Assembly: GCF_024494655.1 (NCBI RefSeq) | Contig: NZ_JANHDL010000017.1 | Span: 1 to 42,372 of the forward strand | DNA length: 42,372 nucleotides | Direction: 5' to 3' | Source of the DNA: Halorubrum laminariae | GTDB taxonomy: Archaea > Halobacteriota > Halobacteria > Halobacteriales > Haloferacaceae | Shown: one piece after another, positions 25,048-34,065 of the stretch | How positions within the stretch are numbered: the first letter of the stretch is position 1 | How the letters are laid out: each line of letters starts with the position of its first letter | Notes under the pieces: generated by a model | What the model was told of the DNA's origin: nothing | Databases searched by the model: none | The model's input: the letters and a program-made list of their open reading frames with translations, nothing else | Program-made: the position numbers and the translations under genes

Positions 25048-25187
25048 ACGTCGAACCAACAATTGTCAGTACGAGAGTCGATCTGTCGCTGCTCCACTGG
25101 ATCGTCACCAGCCTCTCCGGTGATCTCGAAACGACTGCGGGAGACAAAGGTACAACGGTCACGATCCAGCTCCCGAAAGCACCGTGA
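25048..25187 (+). pseudogene. C-terminal remnant of a sensor histidine kinase
   Basis: About 45 codons ending at TGA 25185-25187 read LLHWIVTSLSGDLETT then GTTVTIQLPKAP. This is the end of a HATPase domain as in haloarchaeal sensor kinases (a last helix, a beta hairpin with GTTVT, then LP). A stop lies just upstream in frame and nothing else of the kinase remains. It sits at the right edge of the origin segment, as the broken winged-helix gene sits at the left edge, so the origin insertion is bordered by gene debris on both sides. Confidence 0.5.
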
Positions 25188-25325
25188 ATGAGTCAGAGTC
25201 ACATACAGAAGATCTCAACAGGGCCACCCCACGATATCTGCGGGCCAGATCGGCATTCACAACGATATGATGGGCAATCTTCAAGACACCTCGACGGGTC
25301 CCACTGAAACATCACTGACTCTCGT

Positions 25326-28300
25326 ATGGACGGACAATCTACTCAACCCCGCAAGGCCCAGCTCGATAAAGAAGAGCGCGAGCATCTTGAGGACGTCGTC
25401 ACCGAGATGCGCGACCGCGTCGAGGCGAACGTCCGCTACCAGCTAGAGGACGAGTACAACTTCGACGAGAAACCGGACGACGACGCGTCTCTGAGCGAGG
25501 AGCAGGAAGATCTCGTGGAGGCTATCGAACTCGAAGCCGTCGACGGGAACGATTGGGATGACGGCTACGAGCAGTACATCACGGGCGTCGGCTACACTAT
25601 CGTCAATAGGCTGGCCGCGCTCCGCTGTATGGAGGTTCGGGACTTTATCGACGACGAGGTCACAGCCTTCCGCGACGACGGCCTCACGCCTGCTGCCGAC
25701 CGGCTGGTCACCGAGGAGTTCATGCTCGAGGAGGAGGCCGTCCTCGAAGCGTACCGGAACGCGTGCGACGATTTCGCTGAGGAGATCGACATTCTCTTCG
25801 ACCGCTCAACGGCCTACAGCCAAATCGATCCCGACGACGACACGTTCGAAGACATCTGTGGAATGCTCGATGAGGTCGCCGACGAGGTATGGCGGGCCGA
25901 CGACGTGCTGGGCTGGGTGTACGAGTACTACAACGTCAAGCTCCTCGACGACCTCCGGCGGAAGGGCGACCGAGAAGGGCTGGAGCCAGAAGACGTGCCG
26001 GCGGCGAACCAGTTCTACACGCCCCACTGGGTCGTCCGGATGCTCACCGACAACTCGCTCGGGAAGCTCTACCTCGAGGACACCGGTGAGTTGAGCGATA
26101 CCGTCGAGACACAGGAGTTGCTCTCGCCGGATGAGCGCAAGAACCGGCCACTCTCCCCCAACGAGTCACCCGACATCGCGGACTTCTGCACCTATCTCGT
26201 GCCCTCCGAGGAGGAGGGCGAGCCGCCGGCGTTCGACGGCCCCCGAGACATCCGCGTCATCGACCCGGCATGTGGGAGCGGGCACTTCCTGCTGTACGCG
26301 TTCGACGTGCTGGAGCGCATCTACCGCGCCGAGACCGATCTCGACCACGCCGAGATTCCCCGAGAGATCCTGAAGAACAACCTCTACGGCGTCGACCTCG
26401 ACATGCGGGCCTGCCAGCTCGCCGCGTTCAACCTCTATCTGAAGGGTCGGACGCGTGCCGAGGCCGAGGGTGCGAACGGCTTCGACATGCCGGAGGTCGG
26501 CATCGTCTGTGCCGATGCGAAGGTGGCCGACATCGAGGGCGTTGAAGAGGTGTTCGACGAGGTGGCTGACGGGAAGTCCGACGTGGAGGATGCCCTCCGC
26601 CGCATTCTCGACGCGTTCGAGGAAGTTCACGGCCTTGGGAGTCTACTCGACGTGCGCGGGACGCTCGGCGACTTGTTCGAGGACGACAGCGAGCAGTCCG
26701 GGGTTCAGATCACGCTCGGTGACGACCCACGCGAGGATCACACGCTCGGGCAGATTCTCCACAGTCTGCGAGATGCTGTCGACCAGCACCGGGAGGAGGA
26801 CTCGTTCTTGGCACAGGACTTGCGGAGTTTCGTACGACTGCTGGACGTGCTGGCGCAGGACTACGATGTGGCGTTGATGAATCCGCCATATGGCTCTCAG
26901 GGTCGTATGCCTGATGTGGTCGAATCATATGTAGAACAACGATATGAGTACGGCCCTGAGTTCTATATTAACTTCTACGAGGTATGTGAAGAGTTAGTGC
27001 AGTCTGGCGGACGCGTTGGAATGTTAATCCCTAGGAGCTTCATGTTCAAGCGAAGCTATTCTGATTTCCGAACTGACTTTCTACAAAAGCAAGGAGCCTT
27101 TGACTATTTGGCTGAATTTGGACTCGGTGTACTTGATAATGCGACGGTAAGGACGGTTGGAACTGTCGTCCGGCCCGAAAGTAAACCAAATAAGCGCGGC
27201 TCATTCATTCGACTTCACGATCTTAAGTCGAATCAGAAAGAACCTGTATTTGTTGAGAGTGTACTTTCCTCATCTGCGGAAACCGACATAAAACGCCTAT
27301 ATGAGGTTGAACAGAGCAAGTTTGGCATCATACCGGGGAATCCAATAAGTTACTGGACACCAGAGGCCGTTCGAAATTTACATAAATCTAATCTGAAACT
27401 CGATCCTGATGCTGGTGGAACCGATGGAAAAGCGGCCTGTACTATTGCAACCGGGCTCCAAACGGGAGATAATGAGCGGTTTATTCGAAAACACTGGGAA
27501 GTTTCCAATATTGATTATTATAAGCCGCTGGCCAAAGGAAGTTCAGAGGCGTGGATTCTCCCATCAGTCACTTCTGCACTTAATTGGAGAAATGAAGGGG
27601 CCGAAATCTCCCGGGTAGATTCATCAGTAGTCCGGAACTCCCAACACTATGGTAAAGAGGCGTTAACGTGGAATCATATCAAGGCGACTGGGAGGAGATT
27701 TGGTTACTACCCTTCCGGTGGCATTTTTGATCAGACGGGATCTGTAGTGCTTCCCGGCGAAGAAATCGATCCATGGCTCCTACTTGGAGTTCTAAACTCA
27801 GACCTATACCATTCGATCTTCCTGTCATTAACTCCGGAGCGACATTGGAATCCGGGGGACGTGGGAAAGATCCCGTGGAATAGGAAATTACAGTCTCAAG
27901 ATCAAATTACTGAAATTGTCAAATCACAGTATGAGGTGATGGTAAAGCGACAGTCAGATAGCCCAACTAGTCCGTACTATCTCGGCCCTGCCCTCCTTCC
28001 AGATCGGGATACTAGTGAATTCTTTTATCAGCATCCCCATTCAGCTGGCGCTGAATTCCTCGATAATATCAGCTTCGAGCCCCGGAGTAGTGACTCAAGC
28101 ATATCTGGCTTGGCTGCAAAGATTGGAAAAGAAAAGAAAATATACGAAAAAGAATTACAAGAAAAAGCTGCGGCTATCGATCAGAAGGTCTTCGATGAGT
28201 TGGATATTGGGTCTCAAACGCAGGAAAATATTCGGAAAGAAATTTTCCTTCGAACAGCAGAAGACCCCGAAGACCGAGAAATCTCCGACCCGGAATCCGT

Positions 28301-29654
28301 CCCAGAAGTCCCCGACAACCTCGATGAGCAGGTCAAAGACCTCGTCCACCACTTCGCGATGGAAGCCGTCCGCGAGGAGTCGGACGGCATCATCCTGCTT
28401 GACGGCACGGACAATGGGGCCGACATGCTCGACCGAATCGTCGAGCGATTCGAAGACGTTTACGGCGAGTACGCCGAAGACCGCCTTGTCGAGGTCGACG
28501 ACATCCTTGGGGCCGAGTCCGCCGCCGACGAGGCATACCCCAATCTCCGGTCGTTCATCGAGGACGACCTTTTCGTCTACCACGTCGACACGATGGAGAA
28601 CACGCCCATCGTCTGGAAGCTCAGCACCGCGCGGCTCCTCGCCGACGCGAAGGGCGAGGGCTTCGCGTGCTTCGTCGACTACCACCAGATCGACGCCAGT
28701 CTCTTCGACCGCCTGAGCAACCAGTACCTCGAACCCCGGAAGGCCGAACTCCGCGAGCGCCGGTCGGCGGCCAACCAGCGCCGAAACGACGACACGCTCT
28801 CCTCGACCGAGCGTGCCGACGCCACCGACAAGTTCGAGTTCTGTTCGAGCGCCCTCGAACAGATCGCCGAGTTCGAGGAGGTGATGCAGGAACTCGGCTC
28901 CACGAGCGAGCGTAATTTCAACGATGACGACCGTGAACGCGTCGAGGAACTCGCTCCGAAAGTAGCCACCTTCCGCGATGAGACCGCCAAGCGACTGGAG
29001 ACATTGGCCAAGCTTCACGACCGGAAGGGTGCAGACTGGTTCGAGGACAAGTTCACGCCGAAATTCTGGAATAATGTCGATGGAGAGCGTCAGGAGTGGT
29101 TGGACGCGCTCTCTGAACTGGAGTATGCGTGTGAACAATATGGGAAGCCCAGCAACGAACCCGTGGAAGCACATCTCGCCGACTTATTTGACTATTTCAG
29201 CCGGGATCTCAAGGGCTCGGATTACCACTCCAGTTCGGGCATCCTCTTCATGACCTACTACTTCGAGCGTGAGGGGAGCAAACTCCTCAATGATAATGGT
29301 GAGCCCTTCGATAATCTAACTGAGGACGAGAAGCTTCTCGCCTCGCTCGCGATGGGCATCGACGACGCGTCCGTCCTTGACGAAGGGTACCTCCAACAGA
29401 TTGCGGACGACGAAGACGTTGACGACGTCGACGAGTTACCACCGCTAGCGGAGTTCAAGGCACTCGCCAAGGAAATCGACGACCGTTGCCAGTCAGTCTA
29501 CAAGCAGATTCCTTCAGACTGGGACGATCGCGCCCTTTCCGAAGTCACGACCGCTGGCTACCAGCCCAATCACAAACACGGCGTCGCAATCAACATTACA
29601 CCACTCGCGGAGAAGAGCGTCGTTCCCGAAATCGTCGAGGACAAGGTGATCTGA
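25326..29654 (+). CDS. pglX: BREX adenine-specific DNA methyltransferase PglX
   Basis: This 1442-aa protein has the SAM-binding motif DPACGSG at residues 313-319 and the catalytic NPPY at 519-522, spaced as in PglX. PglX methylates adenines at a BREX-specific site to mark self DNA and, with the other BREX proteins, is needed for phage restriction. After NPPY come the usual YEYGPEFYINFYE and GVLDNATVRTV, then GLQTGDNERF in the target-recognition part (about 525-980), and a long C-terminal helical region. The gene is a mosaic: about 26880-28255 is clearly richer in A/T and in codons such as aat, ata and tat than the GC-rich parts before and after. The frame is intact. It follows the origin segment, so it must have its own promoter. 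Confidence 0.9.
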   Translation: MDGQSTQPRKAQLDKEEREHLEDVVTEMRDRVEANVRYQLEDEYNFDEKPDDDASLSEEQEDLVEAIELEAVDGNDWDDGYEQYITGVGYTIVNRLAALRCMEVRDFIDDEVTAFRDDGLTPAADRLVTEEFMLEEEAVLEAYRNACDDFAEEIDILFDRSTAYSQIDPDDDTFEDICGMLDEVADEVWRADDVLGWVYEYYNVKLLDDLRRKGDREGLEPEDVPAANQFYTPHWVVRMLTDNSLGKLYLEDTGELSDTVETQELLSPDERKNRPLSPNESPDIADFCTYLVPSEEEGEPPAFDGPRDIRVIDPACGSGHFLLYAFDVLERIYRAETDLDHAEIPREILKNNLYGVDLDMRACQLAAFNLYLKGRTRAEAEGANGFDMPEVGIVCADAKVADIEGVEEVFDEVADGKSDVEDALRRILDAFEEVHGLGSLLDVRGTLGDLFEDDSEQSGVQITLGDDPREDHTLGQILHSLRDAVDQHREEDSFLAQDLRSFVRLLDVLAQDYDVALMNPPYGSQGRMPDVVESYVEQRYEYGPEFYINFYEVCEELVQSGGRVGMLIPRSFMFKRSYSDFRTDFLQKQGAFDYLAEFGLGVLDNATVRTVGTVVRPESKPNKRGSFIRLHDLKSNQKEPVFVESVLSSSAETDIKRLYEVEQSKFGIIPGNPISYWTPEAVRNLHKSNLKLDPDAGGTDGKAACTIATGLQTGDNERFIRKHWEVSNIDYYKPLAKGSSEAWILPSVTSALNWRNEGAEISRVDSSVVRNSQHYGKEALTWNHIKATGRRFGYYPSGGIFDQTGSVVLPGEEIDPWLLLGVLNSDLYHSIFLSLTPERHWNPGDVGKIPWNRKLQSQDQITEIVKSQYEVMVKRQSDSPTSPYYLGPALLPDRDTSEFFYQHPHSAGAEFLDNISFEPRSSDSSISGLAAKIGKEKKIYEKELQEKAAAIDQKVFDELDIGSQTQENIRKEIFLRTAEDPEDREISDPESVPEVPDNLDEQVKDLVHHFAMEAVREESDGIILLDGTDNGADMLDRIVERFEDVYGEYAEDRLVEVDDILGAESAADEAYPNLRSFIEDDLFVYHVDTMENTPIVWKLSTARLLADAKGEGFACFVDYHQIDASLFDRLSNQYLEPRKAELRERRSAANQRRNDDTLSSTERADATDKFEFCSSALEQIAEFEEVMQELGSTSERNFNDDDRERVEELAPKVATFRDETAKRLETLAKLHDRKGADWFEDKFTPKFWNNVDGERQEWLDALSELEYACEQYGKPSNEPVEAHLADLFDYFSRDLKGSDYHSSSGILFMTYYFEREGSKLLNDNGEPFDNLTEDEKLLASLAMGIDDASVLDEGYLQQIADDEDVDDVDELPPLAEFKALAKEIDDRCQSVYKQIPSDWDDRALSEVTTAGYQPNHKHGVAINITPLAEKSVVPEIVEDKVI

Positions 29655-29698
29655 AAGATGAACCTGCGATCTATCATTCCTTCAGAGGTGGATGCTCG

Positions 29699-31840
29699 AT
29701 GAAACTCGTCGACGTTGAAATTCAGAGCTACCGTTCTATCCGGGAACAGTCCGGGGAGAATTCAATCGAATTCGAAGGGTTGGATTGCATCGTAGGCAAA
29801 AACAATGCAGGGAAGACAAATATACTGTCTGCCGTCAAATATTTACTTGATAACTCCGAGAAATCACTTGACGATGAGCTCTACTGGCAGAAGAACCGAG
29901 ATCAGACTGTCGATGTCAGGGGATTCTTTGATGTCGACGAGGACGATTTAGACCGAATCGACGACCCCGAAAAGCGGGAACCCGTTCGGGATTCACTCAT
30001 CACTGTAAACGGGACAAAGGGTGTCCTAGGGATCTGCAAGCGGATTGAGGCGGAGGATGATTTCAGTACGAATACCAAACTGCTACAGTTTCTTCCCGAA
30101 TCCGACCGACTCTCGGAATCACATCTAAAAGAATATCGAGAGGAGTATTGGGAGAAGCAAAAAGAGAGAGCCGGTTTTTCAAAAGCAGATTATAAGGAGG
30201 AAATGCGGGATGAATTCGAAGAGATTGCAGACCTGATACCCAACAAAAAACAGAGAAACAAGGGAATTTGGCTGGACAAGTACTGGGATTATATCGACTC
30301 TCGACCAGAGAAGCTCACGTTCAGAATTCAGCCAACGGAATTCAAAGATAGTACAAAATCTGTAATCCTGACCCAACTCCTCCCACGGCTAATCTCCATC
30401 CCAGCAATCAAAGAAGTCGAATCAGCGACCAAACGAGGAGGCGAATTCGGCGATCTCGTAGACCAAATCTCGTCAGAGGTACAGGATGAACTCGACAAGC
30501 AACTCCGAGAGAAACTCGATGGCTTTCAGCCCCGAACCCACCCCAGCATTCAACAAGTCGAGAGCCACATCAGCGACCACCTCAGTAGCACCTTTGAAGA
30601 GCAGTCGGTCAAGTTCGATTTTCCCGATCTCTCCACTGAATACCTATTCCGAAACGCCGATATTCAGATACAGGAGGAGCATATTGACTCGCTCTCGAAA
30701 GAGAATGTCGGAGAGGGAGTAAAGCGGACGCTGATATTCAGTCTACTTCGAACCCTCGCTGATCTTCGAGAAGAAAAGCTCACAATCGGGGAATCAGATG
30801 AGGTGGTGAAAAATGCCCGCCCTCTATTAATCCTGTATGAGGAAGCAGAACTGTTTCTCCACCCCTCTTTACAGAAGACGTTGTTGAGGACGTTCGATCA
30901 ATTAGTTGGTGCTAACGCACAGATCCTATTTTCTACCCACTCTCCAGTGCTGATTCAACACAAGATACTGGATACGATCAATATCGCCCGTAAGAATCCG
31001 CAAGACGGAACCGAGATAACACAGTTCCATACTGTCCTTCGTGAGCAGGAGGAGGCAGACAAATCACGTCTTACCGATTTACAGAGTGTTTCGTCCTATG
31101 TGTTTGCCGACAAGGTGCTAGTCGTTGAGGGAGTTTCTGATCGGTTGGTACTGAAAAAGATCGCTAAGGCTCTCGATTCGAGATGGGACTTCGATCAACG
31201 AAGTATCCCGGTATTGAACGCAGGCGGGAAAGGCGACGTGTGCCGATTTAAACGATTCTTGGATGAGTTAGGAATCGAGACTTTCGTCGTATTTGACGTG
31301 GACGCCGCAAAACAAGAGTGTGAGTCAGTCGTCACCGATGAGTCTATTATAGAACAGATTGGACAATTCCAAGATGAGGTGGAAGCGGAGTTCACTGGCC
31401 CAAGCTATTCTGTTGGTGATCTGGACATTGAGACTCGAACCAAGCCTTGGGACGAAGCATTTGACGATTTAGAGTCTCTAATGGCCCGGCTTGAGGAAGA
31501 CGAAGAAACAACTGACGACGATGCAAGGCTAATTGAGAAAATACTCTCGAAGTGCGAAAAGTCAGAACCACCGAATCACTTGTGGGCTTCAGATAGTGTC
31601 GAAGAGCAACGTGTCAGGGTGGTTGAGGAACTGTTGGATAAAAATATACTTCTACTTAGTGGAGACATAGAGGACTACTATCCATACGATGGAGGGGGGA
31701 AACGGGAATCTGCAATTCGATTTGACCCCAGTAGCCACTCCAAAGAGGAATTGAACCAGAGGTTCCAATCTCTGAATACCTACGATCAACCAGACTTGGA
31801 GGTCTTCTTTAGTAGCGTATTCCAGACTCAAACAACCTAA
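29699..31840 (+). CDS. OLD-family ATPase with TOPRIM nuclease domain
   Basis: This 713-aa protein starts with an ABC/SMC-like ATPase: Walker A GKNNAGKT at 33-40, and Walker B at about 375-390 (LLILYEEAELFLHP, where Tyr replaces the usual Asp before Glu-Glu). A STHSPVLI sensor follows. A C-terminal TOPRIM domain follows from about residue 473 (KVLVVEGVSDRLVL, then GGKGDV and VVFDVDA). This is the arrangement of the OLD family of overcoming-lysogenization-defect nucleases, which act in phage defence. The ATG at 29699 follows a gaggtgg ribosome site. The gene is AT-richer than its neighbours pglX (3' end) and pglZ, so it was probably acquired separately. It ends 4 bp before pglZ, in the same direction. 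Confidence 0.85.
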   Translation: MKLVDVEIQSYRSIREQSGENSIEFEGLDCIVGKNNAGKTNILSAVKYLLDNSEKSLDDELYWQKNRDQTVDVRGFFDVDEDDLDRIDDPEKREPVRDSLITVNGTKGVLGICKRIEAEDDFSTNTKLLQFLPESDRLSESHLKEYREEYWEKQKERAGFSKADYKEEMRDEFEEIADLIPNKKQRNKGIWLDKYWDYIDSRPEKLTFRIQPTEFKDSTKSVILTQLLPRLISIPAIKEVESATKRGGEFGDLVDQISSEVQDELDKQLREKLDGFQPRTHPSIQQVESHISDHLSSTFEEQSVKFDFPDLSTEYLFRNADIQIQEEHIDSLSKENVGEGVKRTLIFSLLRTLADLREEKLTIGESDEVVKNARPLLILYEEAELFLHPSLQKTLLRTFDQLVGANAQILFSTHSPVLIQHKILDTINIARKNPQDGTEITQFHTVLREQEEADKSRLTDLQSVSSYVFADKVLVVEGVSDRLVLKKIAKALDSRWDFDQRSIPVLNAGGKGDVCRFKRFLDELGIETFVVFDVDAAKQECESVVTDESIIEQIGQFQDEVEAEFTGPSYSVGDLDIETRTKPWDEAFDDLESLMARLEEDEETTDDDARLIEKILSKCEKSEPPNHLWASDSVEEQRVRVVEELLDKNILLLSGDIEDYYPYDGGGKRESAIRFDPSSHSKEELNQRFQSLNTYDQPDLEVFFSSVFQTQTT

Positions 31841-31844
31841 CAAC

Positions 31845-34037
31845 ATGCAAGCCACCCAAACCCTCCCAGACGCCGCGAAAGACACCATCCGGAGCAAGTT
31901 CGATCAGGCCGAATCGTCGGACCCGATCGTCCTCTGGTGGGACGACGGCAACTACCTCGAGGACATCATCAAGCAGGCCTGTGACGAACTCGATGTCACC
32001 CTCAAAATCGCCGAGGAGACGCCACTGGAACTCCGTGCGAACCCCGTCGACGGCGAACAGGTCTGGTACGTCCCACACGTCAAACATCCCGACGATGTTG
32101 AGGGGGACTTCGACTGGTTCCGCGACGTCGAACACACGGGTGGTGAAGTGGAGATGGGTATCGAAGACCTCACCACCCACGCGTTCACGGACGAAGACCT
32201 CGGTGTGTGGGGGTTGAAAAGCGCGACGCAAGCGACTGATCCCGCACAGCGCGACGAAATCGCGCGGATCCTCCACAACCAACTCACCGGCGGCCGGCTC
32301 CCGACGCTCGAACAGCTCCGCACGCAGATCGTCACCGGCGGCCACACCGACCCGGTCGCGTTCGTGTTGGAGAACGGGTGGGGGAACATCGACGACGACC
32401 CCGACACGGTTGGCCAGTTGCAGACCCTGCTGACGAGGGAGGGCGTCGACGCGGTCGCCAGCAAGGACGACCCCGCAGAGATCGTCGCCGCGACACGGCG
32501 GTGGGCCGTCGCCGAGTGGCTGATCCACGCCGGCGTCGACGCCGACCGATTCCCACCGGAATTCCGCGCTGAGTCGGCTGGCGCTCACGATCGGCCCGAG
32601 ATCAAGAAGCTGTTGAACACCACCGCCTCGGCGAGTCTCCTCGCCGATCGCTACCTCGGTGAGGCGGTGTGGCCCGACATCGTCGCCGAGGTCGACGACC
32701 CGTGGGAACTCGCGGACTGTGTCGTCGACGCCGCACTCGAACGTCGCCTCTGGGAGGCGTGGCACACGGCGTTTGACGCTGGCGACTACGAGACGTGTCT
32801 CGAGCGCGCCGAGGAGCGGCACGACGCCCTGTTGGGGGGCGAAACCCATCGGGGACAGTACCGCGGAGGCTACGGCCCGGACAGCCCGTGGACACGGGTG
32901 TGGGAACAAGCCACGGAGGTTGCCCGCCTCGGCCAGCAGTTTGCGACGTGGGACGACAACGCCACCGACGACGTCGTCTCACTGTTCGCCGACCCAGACG
33001 ACGGCACGTGGCAGATCGATAATGCGGTGCTCAACCTCGTCGTCGCCGGCGACCCCGAGACGGACCTCCCTGACGATCATCCCGCAACGGCCGCGCTTGC
33101 GGATCTCCGCACCCAGCTCCAGTCGGAGTACGTCACGTACCTCGAGGACCTTGGTGACCTCGTCACCGATACTGTAGAGGCTGGCGCACCGTTCGTCGAC
33201 GCGGATCACTCCTACCAGTTCTTCACGAAGGAGTCTGCCGGCCTCGAAAGCGGCCAGACAATCGCACTGTTCGTCATCGACGCCCTGCGTCTCGATCTTG
33301 CCCGCCGGCTTGCAGACGAGCTCCGTGAGCATGTCGCGACACTGCCAGCGGATGCGCCGGAGTTCGCCGTTGAGGAAGACGTCTGGCTCGGAACGCTCCC
33401 CTCGGAGACCGAGTTCGGGAAGGCCGCACTCACACCGGGCGAGATCAAGATGTTCGACGTCTCACTCGTCGATGGCGAGTTACAGCCGCGGCGGAACGCC
33501 CGTCGGGTGACGACCACCCGCCGCGAGTCGCTGTTGGGCGGCGACGGCTGGACGGTCACTCGTGAGGAAAATGATGGGTGGCAATCGACCCGTGTCGCCT
33601 ACTTCAAAAACGACATCGACGACATCGGCGAAAAGGAACTCAGCGACCTCGAGACGATGCTGGCGCGGCGCGTCGACTCGCTCGCAGCGTTCATCGGCAC
33701 GAAACTCGAACAGGGCGAGTGGGATCAGGCCTACGTGTTGACCGATCACGGGTTCGTCCTGCTCCCGGACGCTGCCTCGCCGGAGCGGATTTCACGGCCG
33801 CCTGAGGCCTCCGACTCTGGCCGGCGATGGATCGCAGGCGAGGATGTGGATGGGGACTCGCCCGGCGTGCTCCTTGACGCCAGCTCGCGGTTGGGGTATC
33901 TCGACGCCAACGTCAGCATTCTTGCGAGCCCGCTCAAGCGATTCAGAAAGCAGGGGCTCGGTGACGCGCGGTTCTACCACGGCGGCCTACTGCCACAGGA
34001 GTTCGTGCTCGACTTTATCAGTATCACGCAAGGGTGA
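31845..34037 (+). CDS. pglZ: BREX phosphatase-fold protein PglZ
   Basis: This 730-aa protein is PglZ, an alkaline-phosphatase-superfamily component found in every BREX type. The family core begins near residue 474 with ALFVIDALRLDLARRL, where the Asp residues should bind metal, and continues to YVLTDHGFVLLPD near 630, another metal-site segment. The N-terminal half is helical and carries an IVLWWDDGNYLEDI start that typifies PglZ. It is GC-rich like brxC and the ends of pglX. The start ATG is 4 bp after the stop of the OLD-like gene, so the two are probably co-transcribed. A convergent nuclease gene ends 28 bp downstream. The enzymatic activity of PglZ in BREX is not settled. Confidence 0.9.
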   Translation: MQATQTLPDAAKDTIRSKFDQAESSDPIVLWWDDGNYLEDIIKQACDELDVTLKIAEETPLELRANPVDGEQVWYVPHVKHPDDVEGDFDWFRDVEHTGGEVEMGIEDLTTHAFTDEDLGVWGLKSATQATDPAQRDEIARILHNQLTGGRLPTLEQLRTQIVTGGHTDPVAFVLENGWGNIDDDPDTVGQLQTLLTREGVDAVASKDDPAEIVAATRRWAVAEWLIHAGVDADRFPPEFRAESAGAHDRPEIKKLLNTTASASLLADRYLGEAVWPDIVAEVDDPWELADCVVDAALERRLWEAWHTAFDAGDYETCLERAEERHDALLGGETHRGQYRGGYGPDSPWTRVWEQATEVARLGQQFATWDDNATDDVVSLFADPDDGTWQIDNAVLNLVVAGDPETDLPDDHPATAALADLRTQLQSEYVTYLEDLGDLVTDTVEAGAPFVDADHSYQFFTKESAGLESGQTIALFVIDALRLDLARRLADELREHVATLPADAPEFAVEEDVWLGTLPSETEFGKAALTPGEIKMFDVSLVDGELQPRRNARRVTTTRRESLLGGDGWTVTREENDGWQSTRVAYFKNDIDDIGEKELSDLETMLARRVDSLAAFIGTKLEQGEWDQAYVLTDHGFVLLPDAASPERISRPPEASDSGRRWIAGEDVDGDSPGVLLDASSRLGYLDANVSILASPLKRFRKQGLGDARFYHGGLLPQEFVLDFISITQG

Positions 34038-34065
34038 CATTGCGCGCGTCGGTCGCCAGAAGGGA

